Positions 24,825-31,723 of a DNA stretch of 31,723 nt are shown piece after piece (the first letter of the stretch is position 1; each line of letters opens with the position of its first letter). The translations under genes were made by a program, and so were the position numbers. Where the stretch lies: NCBI GenBank assembly GCA_017852615.1, contig JAFMKX010000001.1, positions 117,533-149,255 on the forward strand. Direction: 5' to 3'. The notes below the pieces were generated by a model. That model saw only the letters and a list, made by a program, of their open reading frames with translations, was not told where the DNA came from and made no database searches. The DNA comes from Pontimonas sp. (GTDB lineage Bacteria; Actinomycetota; Actinomycetes; Actinomycetales; Microbacteriaceae).

Positions 24825-24830
24825 AGCCTA
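24825..24830 (-). promoter_or_regulatory. -10 element for leaderless fmt
   Basis: TAGGCT on the minus strand followed by 7 nt (CACCAGG) and the GTG at 24817. It lies in the 38-nt gap after priA, the widest gap in the carB-to-FKBP stretch, which makes a new transcription start plausible. No clear -35. Confidence 0.5.
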
Positions 24831-24855
24831 GTCAGGATGCTCCGGGTGAGAGCTA

Positions 24856-26838
24856 TTACTCGCTGGTAAGCGCATCGAGAGAGTGCGGATTGTCCAAGAC
24901 AATCTTGACCCGCTCCCCCGCAGTTTTTCTCGGGCCACTGGCCAACTTGTTTCGCCAGGCCTTGAGCTCCCGCGCTACTTCAGCGCCTTGCGCGTAGCTA
25001 AATCGGAGAATGGTGCGCACCACCCCGCCTCCCAGGGGAACTGGTCCTAACGCACTCACGCCTGCGCACGAACCGATCACGGCAGCGACAATCGGGGCCA
25101 CATCGCTCGCTGGCCCACTCAGAGAAGCAATGCGCACCGCAGGAGGTAGCCGAATGGACTCTCGCTCGGAGAGTTCCAGGCGGACCAACTGATCATGGTT
25201 GCCCGCCGACATCGCCAAGGCGGGTGGGCCCTCGACATCGGTGAGGTAGACCGTCCCGTCTGGATTCACTAGCGCCACGGCTCGTTCCCATTCCCGCAGA
25301 GTGTCTTCCAACGTTCCCAGTGATTCTCGAGACAACATGGCTGGTCCATCGAGTAAGAGCGCGGCGCAATAGCCCCCCTGGGCGATAGGTTCCGAGCCCC
25401 TGGTGGCCACCACCAGCGCGGGTTGCGCCCCCACCGAGGCCACCGGGTGTTCGCCATCAGAGCGAATAATGGTCACGCCGGGAAAGGTTTTGCCGAAATC
25501 TGCGACGGTGCGACCAATCCCCTGGCCTCGGGGAACTAACCGAGAGCCGCGGCACTCCTGACAACTCCACGCGCTGACGGTGACCCCGCACCACGCACAC
25601 GAGGGCGACGAGCCCTGTCTGGGCAATCTCAGAGGACCATGACACTCGCGACACATCCCTCGCTCCCCACACGCCTCGCACGCAAGGCCCGAGGAGTACC
25701 CTGCCCGGAAAACCTGAATCAAGACCGGCCCACGAGTTAGCGCTTCTTTCGCACCGAGGACAGCGAGCGAGGGCAATCGAGCTGGCGAGCTAAAACTATC
25801 GTGCGACGTGGTCAAAGCGGTCGGGACAACCTTGGCCCGTGACGATGATGTGGGCGCGACGGGCGCCACATAGCCCATGTCTATCCAACGGCGCACAGCA
25901 TAGCTCGGCGTCATGCTGGCAAAAATGAGTGCCGCGTTATCGTGCCCAGCACGAATCGTGGCGATGTCCCGTGTGTGGGGATAGGGAGCCAGCGGTTCGC
26001 GGTGAGCCTCGTCCCCATCCTCGAGAACGACAATCGCAGCCAGGTTCGATACCGGTGCATAGATCGCATGACGACTGCCGAGCACGACGACGGGCTGTGG
26101 CTGCAGAGTCCGAAGATAATTCTGATAGCGCTGGGCTGGGGGCTGCTGAGTGTGGAGAAAAGCCAGCCCTTCGGGCGCAAGGGAAGATTCGAGAGCCTTC
26201 TGGAAGCTCTCAAGGTCGCGCCAATCGGGCACCACGATAATCGTGGATTGCCCCCGTGAGAGCGCTGTGGCCGCTAAGGACACGATGGGCATCGTAGATC
26301 TCGGCACGGTGGCACCCTGGGGCACCTCCACCACCCCATAGGGTGTCGAGAGCGACCACCGAGTTCCAGGCTCCAGCATGTCCTCAGCGGATTTCCCGGC
26401 GTAGCCCTCCCATGTGGCAACCTCCAGTGCGGCCGCTGGGTCTGCTTCTTCCCCCGCAGGCACTGGCGATTCTTCCCTTGACAGCCAGGCCTTTTCCACC
26501 CGGACGTAGCGTGGGGGGATCGCTAAACGCAACACATCCGAGATGCTGCCTGCGCACCGGCGGGCTACCTCGTCACACAGGTCATAGAGTCGCTCCGGCA
26601 TGACCTGAGCTTGTGAGACGACCTCGGCAAGCGGGGCCAGTTTCCCCTTGTGCTCAGAGTTGTCGACCACACTATGGACGTATCCAGGTGCAAAGCGCGC
26701 ATTCGAGCGCAGTGGAACCTTGACTCGAACCCCCGGAGTGACTTCGACTCCAGGCTCGATGGCGTAATCAAAAAGTCGATCGAGCTGGGGCAGACGGGTA
26801 TCGAGAACAACTCGCGCTATGGGATAACTGTTGCTCAC
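24856..26838 (-). CDS. priA: Primosomal protein N' (PriA), helicase-motif-deficient
   Basis: Replication-restart factor that recognises stalled forks. The 660 residues show an N-terminal DNA-binding domain (YPIARVVLDTRLPQLDRLFDY...), a degenerate helicase core and a zinc region. Eight cysteines at 387, 390, 396, 399, 414, 417, 426 and 429 can hold two zinc ions. The Walker A GxGKT is absent: the region around 165-205 reads TPYGVV...ALSRGQSTIIVVPDW. The DEEH box is altered to LEDGDEAH. Actinobacterial PriA proteins are known to lack helicase motifs, so it is probably a structural loader. The GTG at 26838 follows the metK stop by 2 nt with no Shine-Dalgarno, implying coupling. Confidence 0.94.
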   Translation of the reverse strand: MSNSYPIARVVLDTRLPQLDRLFDYAIEPGVEVTPGVRVKVPLRSNARFAPGYVHSVVDNSEHKGKLAPLAEVVSQAQVMPERLYDLCDEVARRCAGSISDVLRLAIPPRYVRVEKAWLSREESPVPAGEEADPAAALEVATWEGYAGKSAEDMLEPGTRWSLSTPYGVVEVPQGATVPRSTMPIVSLAATALSRGQSTIIVVPDWRDLESFQKALESSLAPEGLAFLHTQQPPAQRYQNYLRTLQPQPVVVLGSRHAIYAPVSNLAAIVVLEDGDEAHREPLAPYPHTRDIATIRAGHDNAALIFASMTPSYAVRRWIDMGYVAPVAPTSSSRAKVVPTALTTSHDSFSSPARLPSLAVLGAKEALTRGPVLIQVFRAGYSSGLACEACGERGMCRECHGPLRLPRQGSSPSCAWCGVTVSAWSCQECRGSRLVPRGQGIGRTVADFGKTFPGVTIIRSDGEHPVASVGAQPALVVATRGSEPIAQGGYCAALLLDGPAMLSRESLGTLEDTLREWERAVALVNPDGTVYLTDVEGPPALAMSAGNHDQLVRLELSERESIRLPPAVRIASLSGPASDVAPIVAAVIGSCAGVSALGPVPLGGGVVRTILRFSYAQGAEVARELKAWRNKLASGPRKTAGERVKIVLDNPHSLDALTSE

Positions 26839-26840
26839 AG

Positions 26841-28019
26841 TTAACTAGCTTGGCGTAACTGCTCCACTCTGTTAAGCCGCTCCCAGGGGAAATCTTGATC
26901 CGTGCGCCCAAAGTGTCCATACGCAGCGGTGGGCAAGAACGGAGTATTGAGCAAATCGAGTTCTTCGATAATCGCGCTGGGTCGTAGGTCAAACACGGTA
27001 GTGATTGCTTTTTCGATCTGATCCGTGCCGATTTTTTCGGTACCGAAGGTCTCAATAAACATGCTGGTAGGCCTTGCCGTACCAATAGCGTAGGAGACTT
27101 GAATTTCGAGTTTGTCGGCAAATCCAGCCGCCACAGCGTTCTTTGCGACCCACCGCAGTGCATACGCAGCCGAGCGGTCGACCTTGGTCGGATCCTTGCC
27201 ACTAAAGGCTCCACCACCATGGCGAGCCGCTCCACCGTAGGTGTCAACAATAATTTTGCGACCGGTCAAGCCCGCGTCGCCATCAGGACCACCGGTCACG
27301 AACTCGCCACTGGGGTTAATCAGATACCGAGTGTGGGACGCATCGAGGTCGACTAATTCCAGCACAGGAGCAATGACATGCTTCTTGAGGTCAGCCTCAA
27401 TCTGGGGTTGGGGAATACCGGGGTCATGCTGGGTCGAAATCACGACGGTGTTCAACTCGACGGGCTTGCCATCGTCGTATCCAATGGTCACCTGCGTTTT
27501 CCCATCCGGGCGCAGATAGTCAATCAACCCCGTTTTGCGGGCCACAGAAAGCTGCTGCGCCAACCGGTGGGAAAGCCATAGCGGCATCGGCATATACGCC
27601 TCAGTCTCGGTAGTGGCATACCCAAACATAATTCCCTGGTCACCGGCTCCCAAGGTGTCGTAGGGGTCGGTGGAGCCCTCAGTGCGCTGTTCGAGTGACT
27701 GATCGACACCGTGGGCAATATCGGGTGATTGTTGGCCCAGTGAGAGGTGCCAATCAAAACCATCGGCGTCAATGCCGAAGGACTGCTGCGTGTAACCAAT
27801 CGAGCGCACGAGGTCGCGAACGACTTTCTCGACGTCGACGGTGGTGGTCGAAGTCACCTCACCGGCGACGTGAATCATGTTTCCAGCGCTGAGGGATTCG
27901 ATCGCGCACCGCGACCCTTTATCCCCTGCGAGAAAAGCATCTAGGAGTGCATCACTAATCTGATCGCACATTTTGTCCGGGTGACCCTCGGTCACAGATT
28001 CGGAAGAGAAGTACCTCAC
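26841..28019 (-). CDS. metK: S-adenosylmethionine synthetase
   Basis: Makes SAM from methionine and ATP. The 392 residues carry ESVTEGHPDKMCDQ with His13 and Asp15, the GAGDQGIMFGYA signature (124-135), the GGGAFSGKDPTKVDRS phosphate-binding stretch, and FGRTDQDFPWE at the C-terminus. The GTG at 28019 has GAGGTGG about 5-8 nt upstream. The 13-nt gap after coaBC leaves no room for a SAM riboswitch. Adjacency to coaBC, rpoZ and gmk is typical of actinobacteria. Confidence 0.98.
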   Translation of the reverse strand: MRYFSSESVTEGHPDKMCDQISDALLDAFLAGDKGSRCAIESLSAGNMIHVAGEVTSTTTVDVEKVVRDLVRSIGYTQQSFGIDADGFDWHLSLGQQSPDIAHGVDQSLEQRTEGSTDPYDTLGAGDQGIMFGYATTETEAYMPMPLWLSHRLAQQLSVARKTGLIDYLRPDGKTQVTIGYDDGKPVELNTVVISTQHDPGIPQPQIEADLKKHVIAPVLELVDLDASHTRYLINPSGEFVTGGPDGDAGLTGRKIIVDTYGGAARHGGGAFSGKDPTKVDRSAAYALRWVAKNAVAAGFADKLEIQVSYAIGTARPTSMFIETFGTEKIGTDQIEKAITTVFDLRPSAIIEELDLLNTPFLPTAAYGHFGRTDQDFPWERLNRVEQLRQAS

Positions 28020-28032
28020 AAGCCCACCTCAA

Positions 28033-29265
28033 TTACTCAAGCAGGGCATCCAGTAGCCGCCCCGCAACGGAAGATTTCATTCCTTCAATGGCGCGTGACT
28101 GCGGGCTCGCGGTGAAAAACAGTGTCACTGCCGTTTCTACTGGTCCAAATCCTACCTGAGGTCCCACCTGATTCAACACCATCACATCGGTGTTTTTTCT
28201 CGCCATCTTGTCTCGGGCATGGGATTCGCGGGTGGCAACATCGTCGCTGGTCTCGGCGGCAAAGCCCACCAGAAGCTGACCAGAGGGTTTGTGGGCACCC
28301 AGGGTGGCCAGAATATCGGGAGCTTGGCGAAGCTCGGGACTCCAGGTCTCCCCCGTCTCAGATTTCGTGAGCTTCTCGCTGTGAGTCTCCACGGGGACCC
28401 AATCGGCCACAGCAGCGGCCATGATCACGACGTCTGCCTCGGCGCTGCGGGCTACCATCTCGCGCTCCATAGACGCAGCGTCAGGGGCATGCACTACCTC
28501 GATACCCCCCGGTAGGGCCACTTCAAGGTTGGCAGCGACTAGGGTGACAGTGGCACCGCGAGCAACAGCAGCGCGCGCAAGGCTTACGCCCATTTCGCCC
28601 GTAGACCGGTTTCCCATAAAGCGCACCGGGTCGAGGTATTCACGAGTGCCCCCGGCAGAAATCACCACGTTTTTGCCTGCCCACGGGGAATCACTCACCA
28701 CCGCGGCGCCCAGTAAATTCCAGGCTGCTTCAGCGATGTCTTCGGGCTCGGCCATGCGGCCCAACCCGACGTCCTGGCCGGTGAGGGCCCCAGATTCTGG
28801 ACCCACAGCGTGAATTCCTCGAGACATCAGCGTGGCCATATTTGCCACCACGCTGGGGTGTTCCCACATTTCGGTGTGCATGGCAGGAGCCACCAACACA
28901 GGGGCCCTGGTGGCCAATAACGTGGTCCCCAGTAAGTCCGGTGCTAAACCTGCCGCCATGGAGGCCAGGGTGTGTGCGGTAGCGGGCGCCACAATCACGA
29001 GGTCTGCGTTGTGTCCCAAGGCAACGTGGCGCACCTCGGCCACCGCATCAAAAAGGCTGGTGGGAACCGCATTACGTGAAATCGCTTCCCACGTCGGCAC
29101 TCCGACAAACTTCAACGCTGAGGCCGTGGGAATGACTGTCACAGTCGCACCGCGCAGAACCAGCTCCCGCACCAAAGACACAGCCTTGTAGGCTGCAATC
29201 CCTCCGGCGACACCCACCACAATGTTGGGCGGGGTATCCCCCACGTTGGCCTTGGCTGTGGCCAC
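28033..29265 (-). CDS. coaBC: Bifunctional CoaBC (PPC decarboxylase / PPC synthetase)
   Basis: Two consecutive steps of CoA synthesis: 4'-phosphopantothenate plus cysteine to PPC, then decarboxylation. The 410 residues have an N-terminal flavin domain CoaC (about 12-190) with GVAGGIAAYKA, His in VRHVALGHNADLVIVAPATA and PAMHTEMWEHP. CoaB follows (about 195-410) with SAGGTREYLDPVRFMGNRSTGEMG and AAAVADW. The flap normally reading ACG is TGQ here (GALTGQDVGLGRMAEP); mycobacterial CoaBC is similar. The GTG at 29265 is 7 nt after rpoZ with only a weak AGGTAA site. Confidence 0.96.
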   Translation of the reverse strand: MATAKANVGDTPPNIVVGVAGGIAAYKAVSLVRELVLRGATVTVIPTASALKFVGVPTWEAISRNAVPTSLFDAVAEVRHVALGHNADLVIVAPATAHTLASMAAGLAPDLLGTTLLATRAPVLVAPAMHTEMWEHPSVVANMATLMSRGIHAVGPESGALTGQDVGLGRMAEPEDIAEAAWNLLGAAVVSDSPWAGKNVVISAGGTREYLDPVRFMGNRSTGEMGVSLARAAVARGATVTLVAANLEVALPGGIEVVHAPDAASMEREMVARSAEADVVIMAAAVADWVPVETHSEKLTKSETGETWSPELRQAPDILATLGAHKPSGQLLVGFAAETSDDVATRESHARDKMARKNTDVMVLNQVGPQVGFGPVETAVTLFFTASPQSRAIEGMKSSVAGRLLDALLE

Positions 29266-29272
29266 CAGTTAC

Positions 29273-29527
29273 CTAGCTGTTGTGTGAGAGGACAAGCTTG
29301 CCCTCGTTAATTTCGCGCAACGCAATGCTGAGAGCTTTTTCATCCATCGTCGAAGGCACCAAAGGGCCTACGTGATCGTAGATGTTGCCATCGCCTAGAT
29401 CGGAGTAATACGCGTTGATTTGGCGAGCACGCTTAGCCGCGAAAATGACCAACTGGTACTTCGAATCGACCGTAGTCAACAGTTCGTCAATAGGCGGCTT
29501 GATGATTCCATCGCGGTGAAGGGACAT
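29273..29527 (-). CDS. rpoZ: RNA polymerase omega subunit
   Basis: Small RNA polymerase subunit that helps fold beta'. The 84-residue product has the typical segments IIKPPIDELL, SKYQLVIFAAKRARQIN and the conserved end KALSIALREINEGKLV. The ATG at 29527 shares one base with the upstream stop (TAATG), and GGAGAA sits just before it, so it is coupled to the mIHF-Gmk fusion gene. Confidence 0.95.
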   Translation of the reverse strand: MSLHRDGIIKPPIDELLTTVDSKYQLVIFAAKRARQINAYYSDLGDGNIYDHVGPLVPSTMDEKALSIALREINEGKLVLSHNS

Positions 29528-30438
29528 TATTTCTCCTTGGAAGCTTTATCGGTACGTGCACCAAGTGCTAAGTCTACGATGAATTGGCCTGCTTCCTCGA
29601 CGTGAGTGTTGACCACGAGCGCGTCGCACTCATTTTGAGCAGCAAGTTCGAGGCGGGCTGTGCGCAATCGACGTTGTTTTTCTTCCTCATCCTCAGTACC
29701 TCGAGATTCTAAGCGCCTAGTCAACTCCTCAAAGGTAGGTGGCGCCACAAACACGGTCAGGGCATCCTTGGCCTTCTTTTTCACTGCGCGGGCCCCTTGA
29801 ATGTCAATCTCCAAAATCACGTTCTTTCCCCGATCAAGCTCGTCCTCGACCGGTGCGCTAGGGGTGCCATAACGGTGCTTTTCATGAACCACGGCCCATT
29901 CGATGAGCCCGCCCTGGGCAATGAGGCGGTCAAATTCGGATTCAGAGACAAAAAAATAGTGCTCCCCTTCCACTTCACCAGCTCGAGCTTTCCGGGTGGT
30001 GGCAGAGACACTGACGACAAACTGCGGGAAGTTCGCAAGAATCCACGACACGATGGTGCCCTTGCCCACTCCCGAAGGACCGACCAGGGCAATTAACACA
30101 CCGCGTAGATGCGGCAGGTAATGACGCAAGAGCTGGATGACCTCAACACGCAAAGCAGAGCGCTGTCGGACCCTCAACCCGCCCAGGCGAGCCGTAGGCC
30201 GAATGCCCAGGGACGTAAGGATGCGCTCGCATTTGGTTGCGCCCACACCCGGAATCGATTTAAGAAACCAATCGACGCGAAGGCCCCGAAGCTCCAACGG
30301 TGCTGAATCCTCGGACGCCTGGTCAAAGAGATCGAGGATGTTGGTGTGTCCTTGGGCGATGAGCTCCTTGAGCGCCGCTCGCTTGCGTCTCATCGCCACC
30401 CCTTGCGGAGAAGCCTCCTGTGGTGAAAATGGGCTCAC
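29527..30438 (-). CDS. gmk: Fusion: actinobacterial integration host factor (mIHF) + guanylate kinase
   Basis: One uninterrupted 303-residue frame with two recognisable proteins. Residues about 15-104 resemble actinobacterial mIHF, a nucleoid-associated DNA-binding protein: MRRKRAALKELIAQGHTNIL, the helix-two-turn-helix core FLKSIPGVGATKCERIL, LGIRPTARLGGLRVRQR. Residues about 112-303 are a complete guanylate kinase (GMP plus ATP to GDP plus ADP): Walker A GPSGVGKGT (120-128), SATTRKARAGEVEGEHYFFV, EWAVVHEKHRYGTP, and LEIDIQGARAVKKK. In other actinobacteria mihF and gmk are separate neighbours, so this looks like a gene fusion. The GTG at 30438 overlaps the pyrF stop (GTGA). A separate short Gmk could only start inside the frame. 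Confidence 0.93.
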   Translation of the reverse strand: MSPFSPQEASPQGVAMRRKRAALKELIAQGHTNILDLFDQASEDSAPLELRGLRVDWFLKSIPGVGATKCERILTSLGIRPTARLGGLRVRQRSALRVEVIQLLRHYLPHLRGVLIALVGPSGVGKGTIVSWILANFPQFVVSVSATTRKARAGEVEGEHYFFVSESEFDRLIAQGGLIEWAVVHEKHRYGTPSAPVEDELDRGKNVILEIDIQGARAVKKKAKDALTVFVAPPTFEELTRRLESRGTEDEEEKQRRLRTARLELAAQNECDALVVNTHVEEAGQFIVDLALGARTDKASKEK

Positions 30439-31259
30439 GCGGACATACTTTCCTGCCTAGCTGCTTCAATCCGAGGACCAAATTCGTCGATACCACCATC
30501 AAGAATCGCCCTGGCTGAGACAGGAATGACGCTGGCACTGTGGGGGAAATGTTCTCGCACAGCAGCCAGGCTAGCTCCTTGAGCGCCATACCCCGGGGCC
30601 AATACCGGGATGGTTGGATGAGCACTGAGGTCCAATCCGAGCTGCTCCTGGGACACGGTGGAGCCAATCACGATGCCGTGGGAGCCTTGCGCTAGAGGAT
30701 TGCGTTCGCGCCAACTCTCCATGTCCGCGATGACCCCTGCAGCAACAGTCAGGCCATCGCTGCGTCGAGCACTCTGGGTGGGCCATGCTTCGGGGTTGGA
30801 CGTTGCCGCGAGAACAAATACGCCCTTACCGTGGCTCAAAGCTAGATCCAGAGCCGGTTCCAGCGCACCGACGCCCTGATAACCGACCAGGGTGAGCGCA
30901 TCGACTTCGAAATCACTACCGGGTGTCAGCCAGGCATCGGCGTAGCCCGCCATGGTGGAGCCAATATCTCCGCGTTTGGCATCACCAATACTCGCTATGC
31001 CGTGAGCGCGACACAGGCCGAGGAACTTCGCCAGTGCGGTCATGCCCGCGACACCGTGTCGCTCAAAGAAGGCAACCTGAGGCTTGACTACTACCCGGGT
31101 GTCCCCCAGCTGTTCCACCACGAGGTCAACGAAGCGATCTAACCCACGTGGCGTATCCTCCAGACCCCACGCATCGAGAATGTGGGCATGAGGGTCCACG
31201 CCGATGCAGAGAGAAACCCGATCGACCCGCATCTCGCTGAGTGCGGAGGCGAACGTCAT
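30435..31259 (-). CDS. pyrF: Orotidine 5'-phosphate decarboxylase (type 2)
   Basis: Last step of UMP synthesis, decarboxylating OMP. The 274-residue protein belongs to the longer type 2 group and shows SLCIGVDPH, VKPQVAFFERHG and the catalytic signature SIGDAKRGDIGST with Lys95. VLAPGYGAQGA and PVSARAIL mark the phosphate-binding C-terminal part. ATGA overlap with carB and GTGA overlap with the downstream gene put it in the middle of a pyrimidine-purine run. Confidence 0.97.
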   Translation of the reverse strand: MTFASALSEMRVDRVSLCIGVDPHAHILDAWGLEDTPRGLDRFVDLVVEQLGDTRVVVKPQVAFFERHGVAGMTALAKFLGLCRAHGIASIGDAKRGDIGSTMAGYADAWLTPGSDFEVDALTLVGYQGVGALEPALDLALSHGKGVFVLAATSNPEAWPTQSARRSDGLTVAAGVIADMESWRERNPLAQGSHGIVIGSTVSQEQLGLDLSAHPTIPVLAPGYGAQGASLAAVREHFPHSASVIPVSARAILDGGIDEFGPRIEAARQESMSA

Positions 31260-31723
31260 GCCGTGATCCGCTCGGCTGCGTAATCTTGCAGGCTTTTCAC
31301 CTCGGGATGTTCGGGGCGCTCTTCCAGAGACGCCACCGCAGCACCCACCTGAGCAATCGTGGTGAATAGCGCTTTATCAGCGGCCACGGTGGCGGTCCTA
31401 ATTTCGTATCCGTCGGCTCGCGCGCTGCGGCCTCGGGGGGTGTTAATCACGATGTCGATCTCGCCAGCGTGAATCAGGTCGACGATGCTGGGTCCCTCGC
31501 CCTCACCGGATACATCCGTGTGTTTGCGCACGACTTCGGCAGTTATGCCGTAGCGCGCGAGCGTCTCGGCAGTGCCTTCGGTGGCGATTAATCGGAATCC
31601 AAGTTGGCTCAGGCGCAACATCGGCAGGATAACGCTGCGCTTATCCCGATCAGCCACGGAGACAAAGACCGTGCCGCTGCGCGGTAAACCACCGTAGGCG
31701 GCATCTTGGCTCTTCGCAAAGGC
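31256..31723 (-). CDS. carB: Carbamoyl-phosphate synthase large chain, 3' part
   Basis: The last 156 codons of carB; the gene continues past the right edge, so its start is not in view. The visible part begins AFAKSQDAAYGGLPRSGTVF at the window edge and covers the C-terminal MGS-like allosteric domain: SVADRDKR, LGFRLIATEGTAETL, EGPSIVDLIHAGEIDIVINTPRGR and YEIRTATVA. In E. coli this domain binds UMP and ornithine to regulate the enzyme. Its stop overlaps the pyrF start (ATGA), linking the first and last steps of pyrimidine synthesis. Confidence 0.96.
   Translation of the reverse strand, partial: AFAKSQDAAYGGLPRSGTVFVSVADRDKRSVILPMLRLSQLGFRLIATEGTAETLARYGITAEVVRKHTDVSGEGEGPSIVDLIHAGEIDIVINTPRGRSARADGYEIRTATVAADKALFTTIAQVGAAVASLEERPEHPEVKSLQDYAAERITA

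Noticed and set aside
28020..28032. Possible SAM riboswitch upstream of metK
   Set aside because: The gap to coaBC is only 13 nt and holds just the ribosome site.
1..31723. Mobile element, defence island, CRISPR array or novel gene cluster
   Set aside because: Every substantial frame is a recognisable core gene in conserved order; no direct repeats, inverted-repeat ends, integrase, transposase or composition break was noticed.

Overview
The window is a stretch of core chromosome from an actinobacterium. I infer Microbacteriaceae or a close relative. Supporting this: the carB-pyrF-mIHF/gmk-rpoZ-coaBC-metK-priA-fmt-rsmB-rpe order, trpE followed by the small actinobacterial membrane proteins and trpCBA-lgt, a PdtaR-type ANTAR regulator beside polA, a helicase-motif-less PriA, a four-S1-domain RpsA, and frequent GTG/TTG starts. 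Coding density is very high and nearly all genes lie on the minus strand. I see no insertion sequence, prophage, CRISPR array, toxin-antitoxin pair or other island. No gene-free stretch exceeds about 130 bases.

Region by region, in the direction of minus-strand transcription (right to left). (1) 31723-24856: the 3' end of carB, then pyrF, an mIHF-guanylate kinase fusion, rpoZ, coaBC, metK and priA; genes are coupled or a few bases apart, covering pyrimidine/purine nucleotides, CoA, SAM and replication restart. (2) 24830-21503: fmt-rsmB, then rpe and an FKBP-type peptidyl-prolyl isomerase; fmt and rpe each appear to have their own leaderless promoter. (3) 21490-13125: a histidine-tryptophan supra-operon hisE-hisG-hisF-hisI-trpE-(membrane protein)-(small membrane protein)-trpC-trpB-trpA-lgt, with most junctions overlapping by 1 or 4 nt. 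(4) 13099-5555: gltB-gltD (ammonia assimilation) and pyk. (5) 5456-5538: tRNA-Leu(CAA) on the plus strand. (6) 5421-4789: the ANTAR response regulator, overlapping by 4 nt the convergent plus-strand thioesterase. (7) 4330-31: polA and rpsA, ending in a clear rho-independent terminator.

Functionally the genes link central carbon metabolism (pyk, rpe), nitrogen assimilation (gltBD), His/Trp synthesis, nucleotide, CoA and SAM supply, translation (fmt, rsmB, rpsA, tRNA-Leu), DNA replication and repair (polA, priA) and lipoprotein maturation (lgt).

I did not find a convincing previously undescribed system; this looks like ordinary housekeeping chromosome. The observations most worth checking are: the mIHF-Gmk fusion; a repeated arrangement of a TAGGCT (or TACTCT) hexamer exactly 6-7 nt before a start codon, pointing to leaderless transcription of at least five genes; and the Shine-Dalgarno-less rpsA leader with a six-codon upstream ORF whose stop overlaps the rpsA start.
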